Assembly (NCBI GenBank): GCA_012728445.1
Contig: JAAYFA010000409.1
Location: 1 to 26,093 of the forward strand
From: Clostridiales bacterium
GTDB lineage: Bacteria; Bacillota; Clostridia; Oscillospirales; Acutalibacteraceae
DNA: 26,093 bases
Direction: 5' to 3'
The position numbers were made by a program, and so were the translations under genes. Shown here piece after piece: positions 25,667-26,093 of the stretch. Below the pieces are notes generated by a model. It made no database searches. It had not been told where the DNA came from and was given only the letters and a program-made list of their open reading frames with translations. Numbering within the stretch: position 1 is the first letter of the stretch; the number at the start of each line of letters is the position of its first letter.

Positions 25667-26093
25667 TTATACTGCTTTGATCCTATAAGCTTTTACGCCA
25701 TGAGCCGGCACGCACGAGTAAATCGTGTTGCTGAGAGTTTCCGTCGTTTTTTCCCAAAGGTCAAACACTTCATATTTTTCAGCAAAAGGTAAGTCAACAT
25801 ACATTTGGCATACCAGTTCTTGTATGCTTTGCTCAAGCACTTTTTCTTCACTGCACTTGTTGAAAAAGCACAACGCCAATTCATTGTTCTCAAGCGGCTT
25901 TACAAGTGTGTCACACACTCCGCTCGACTTGAATCGACGACATTGTATACCCAAAGCATCCTGGTCAATCGCTATCATTTCTTTGTTTGTAATAATTTTT
26001 AAAATTTCATTATCAATATCGATTGTGCCGTCTTCTTTCAAAAACGCTCTAACATCATTGCCAAGAATGAGCGGTGCTGCCATCATGCACCAC
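25667..26093 (-). CDS. GH27 alpha-galactosidase, C-terminal fragment (runs off right edge)
   Basis: The last 141 or so residues of a glycoside hydrolase clan-D protein; the frame stays open through the edge. The opening WCMMAAPLILGNDVRAF and EILKIITNKEMIAIDQDALGIQCRRF match the end of the GH27 catalytic barrel (compare MLAAPLIIGNDLR and INQDPLGIQGRR). The rest is the C-terminal antiparallel beta domain (DTLVKPLENNELALCFFNK, VFDLWEKT, SCVPAHGVKAYRI). GH27 enzymes release terminal alpha-galactose or alpha-GalNAc. The catalytic Asp residues lie upstream, outside the window, so activity cannot be judged. Its stop TAA falls inside a TATAAT that could be a -10 for the exonuclease gene, but no matching -35 is seen. 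Confidence 0.88.
   Translation of the reverse strand, partial: WCMMAAPLILGNDVRAFLKEDGTIDIDNEILKIITNKEMIAIDQDALGIQCRRFKSSGVCDTLVKPLENNELALCFFNKCSEEKVLEQSIQELVCQMYVDLPFAEKYEVFDLWEKTTETLSNTIYSCVPAHGVKAYRIKAV

Noticed and set aside
25666..25671. TATAAT as a promoter for the exonuclease gene
   Set aside because: It overlaps the GH27 stop codon, and no acceptable -35 lies 16-18 nt upstream.

Overview
The window looks like a chromosomal segment of a low-to-moderate GC, Gram-positive Clostridia-type bacterium, plausibly an uncultured Oscillospiraceae/Ruminococcaceae relative. The reasons are strong AGGAGG-type ribosome binding sites, frequent TTG and GTG starts, sigma-A-like promoters, and gene neighbourhoods known from Firmicutes (mazG-HU-rqcP-divIC-yabR and recJ-rel-dtd-MBL-hemZ). 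All genes but one read on the minus strand, so the layout is best followed from high to low coordinates. The genus assignment is inference. No IS element, phage, CRISPR array, tRNA or rRNA was seen, and no gene-free stretch exceeds about 215 bp.

Right end to centre (26093 to 20599): the C-terminal part of a GH27 alpha-galactosidase runs off the edge. Next come a KapD-like DEDDh exonuclease with an added zinc ribbon and a 975-residue membrane-anchored protein that joins a GHL10-type glycosidase-like domain to a C-terminal amidase_3 domain. The only plus-strand gene, a LacX-like aldose 1-epimerase, faces them and shares a divergent promoter region with recJ.

Centre (20598 to 13676): recJ, rel, dtd, an MBL-fold hydrolase and hemZ form one tightly spaced operon. 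The rel gene, for the bifunctional (p)ppGpp synthetase/hydrolase, is cut by one in-frame TAA exactly between its catalytic half and its TGS/ACT regulatory half. A five-copy 7-bp tandem repeat lies just upstream of its ribosome binding site.

Centre-left (13535 to 8891): a small coiled-coil protein, a SpoVB/YabM-type flippase, mazG, HU, rqcP (yabO), divIC and an S1-domain gene (yabR) reproduce the Bacillus subtilis yabMNO-divIC-yabR order. The sporulation genes yabP and yabQ are missing from their usual place.

Left (8787 to 2607): an amidohydrolase, hpf with its own promoter and terminator, a THUMP/N2-guanine-type RNA methyltransferase, and a diacylglycerol-kinase-family lipid kinase. After a terminator comes an uncharacterised three-gene operon of a DUF5685 protein, a J-domain-like protein lacking HPD with a Cys-rich tail, and a membrane protein. 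All three start with TTG.

Far left (2465 to 1): a promoter drives a sugar-catabolic operon of a GH109-type NAD-dependent glycosidase, a BadF/GlcNAc-kinase-family sugar kinase and a GH4 NAD-dependent glycosidase that runs off the edge. The points most worth a second look are the interrupted rel with its upstream repeat, the DUF5685/J-like/membrane operon, the glycosidase-amidase fusion, and the pairing of two NAD-dependent glycosidase families.
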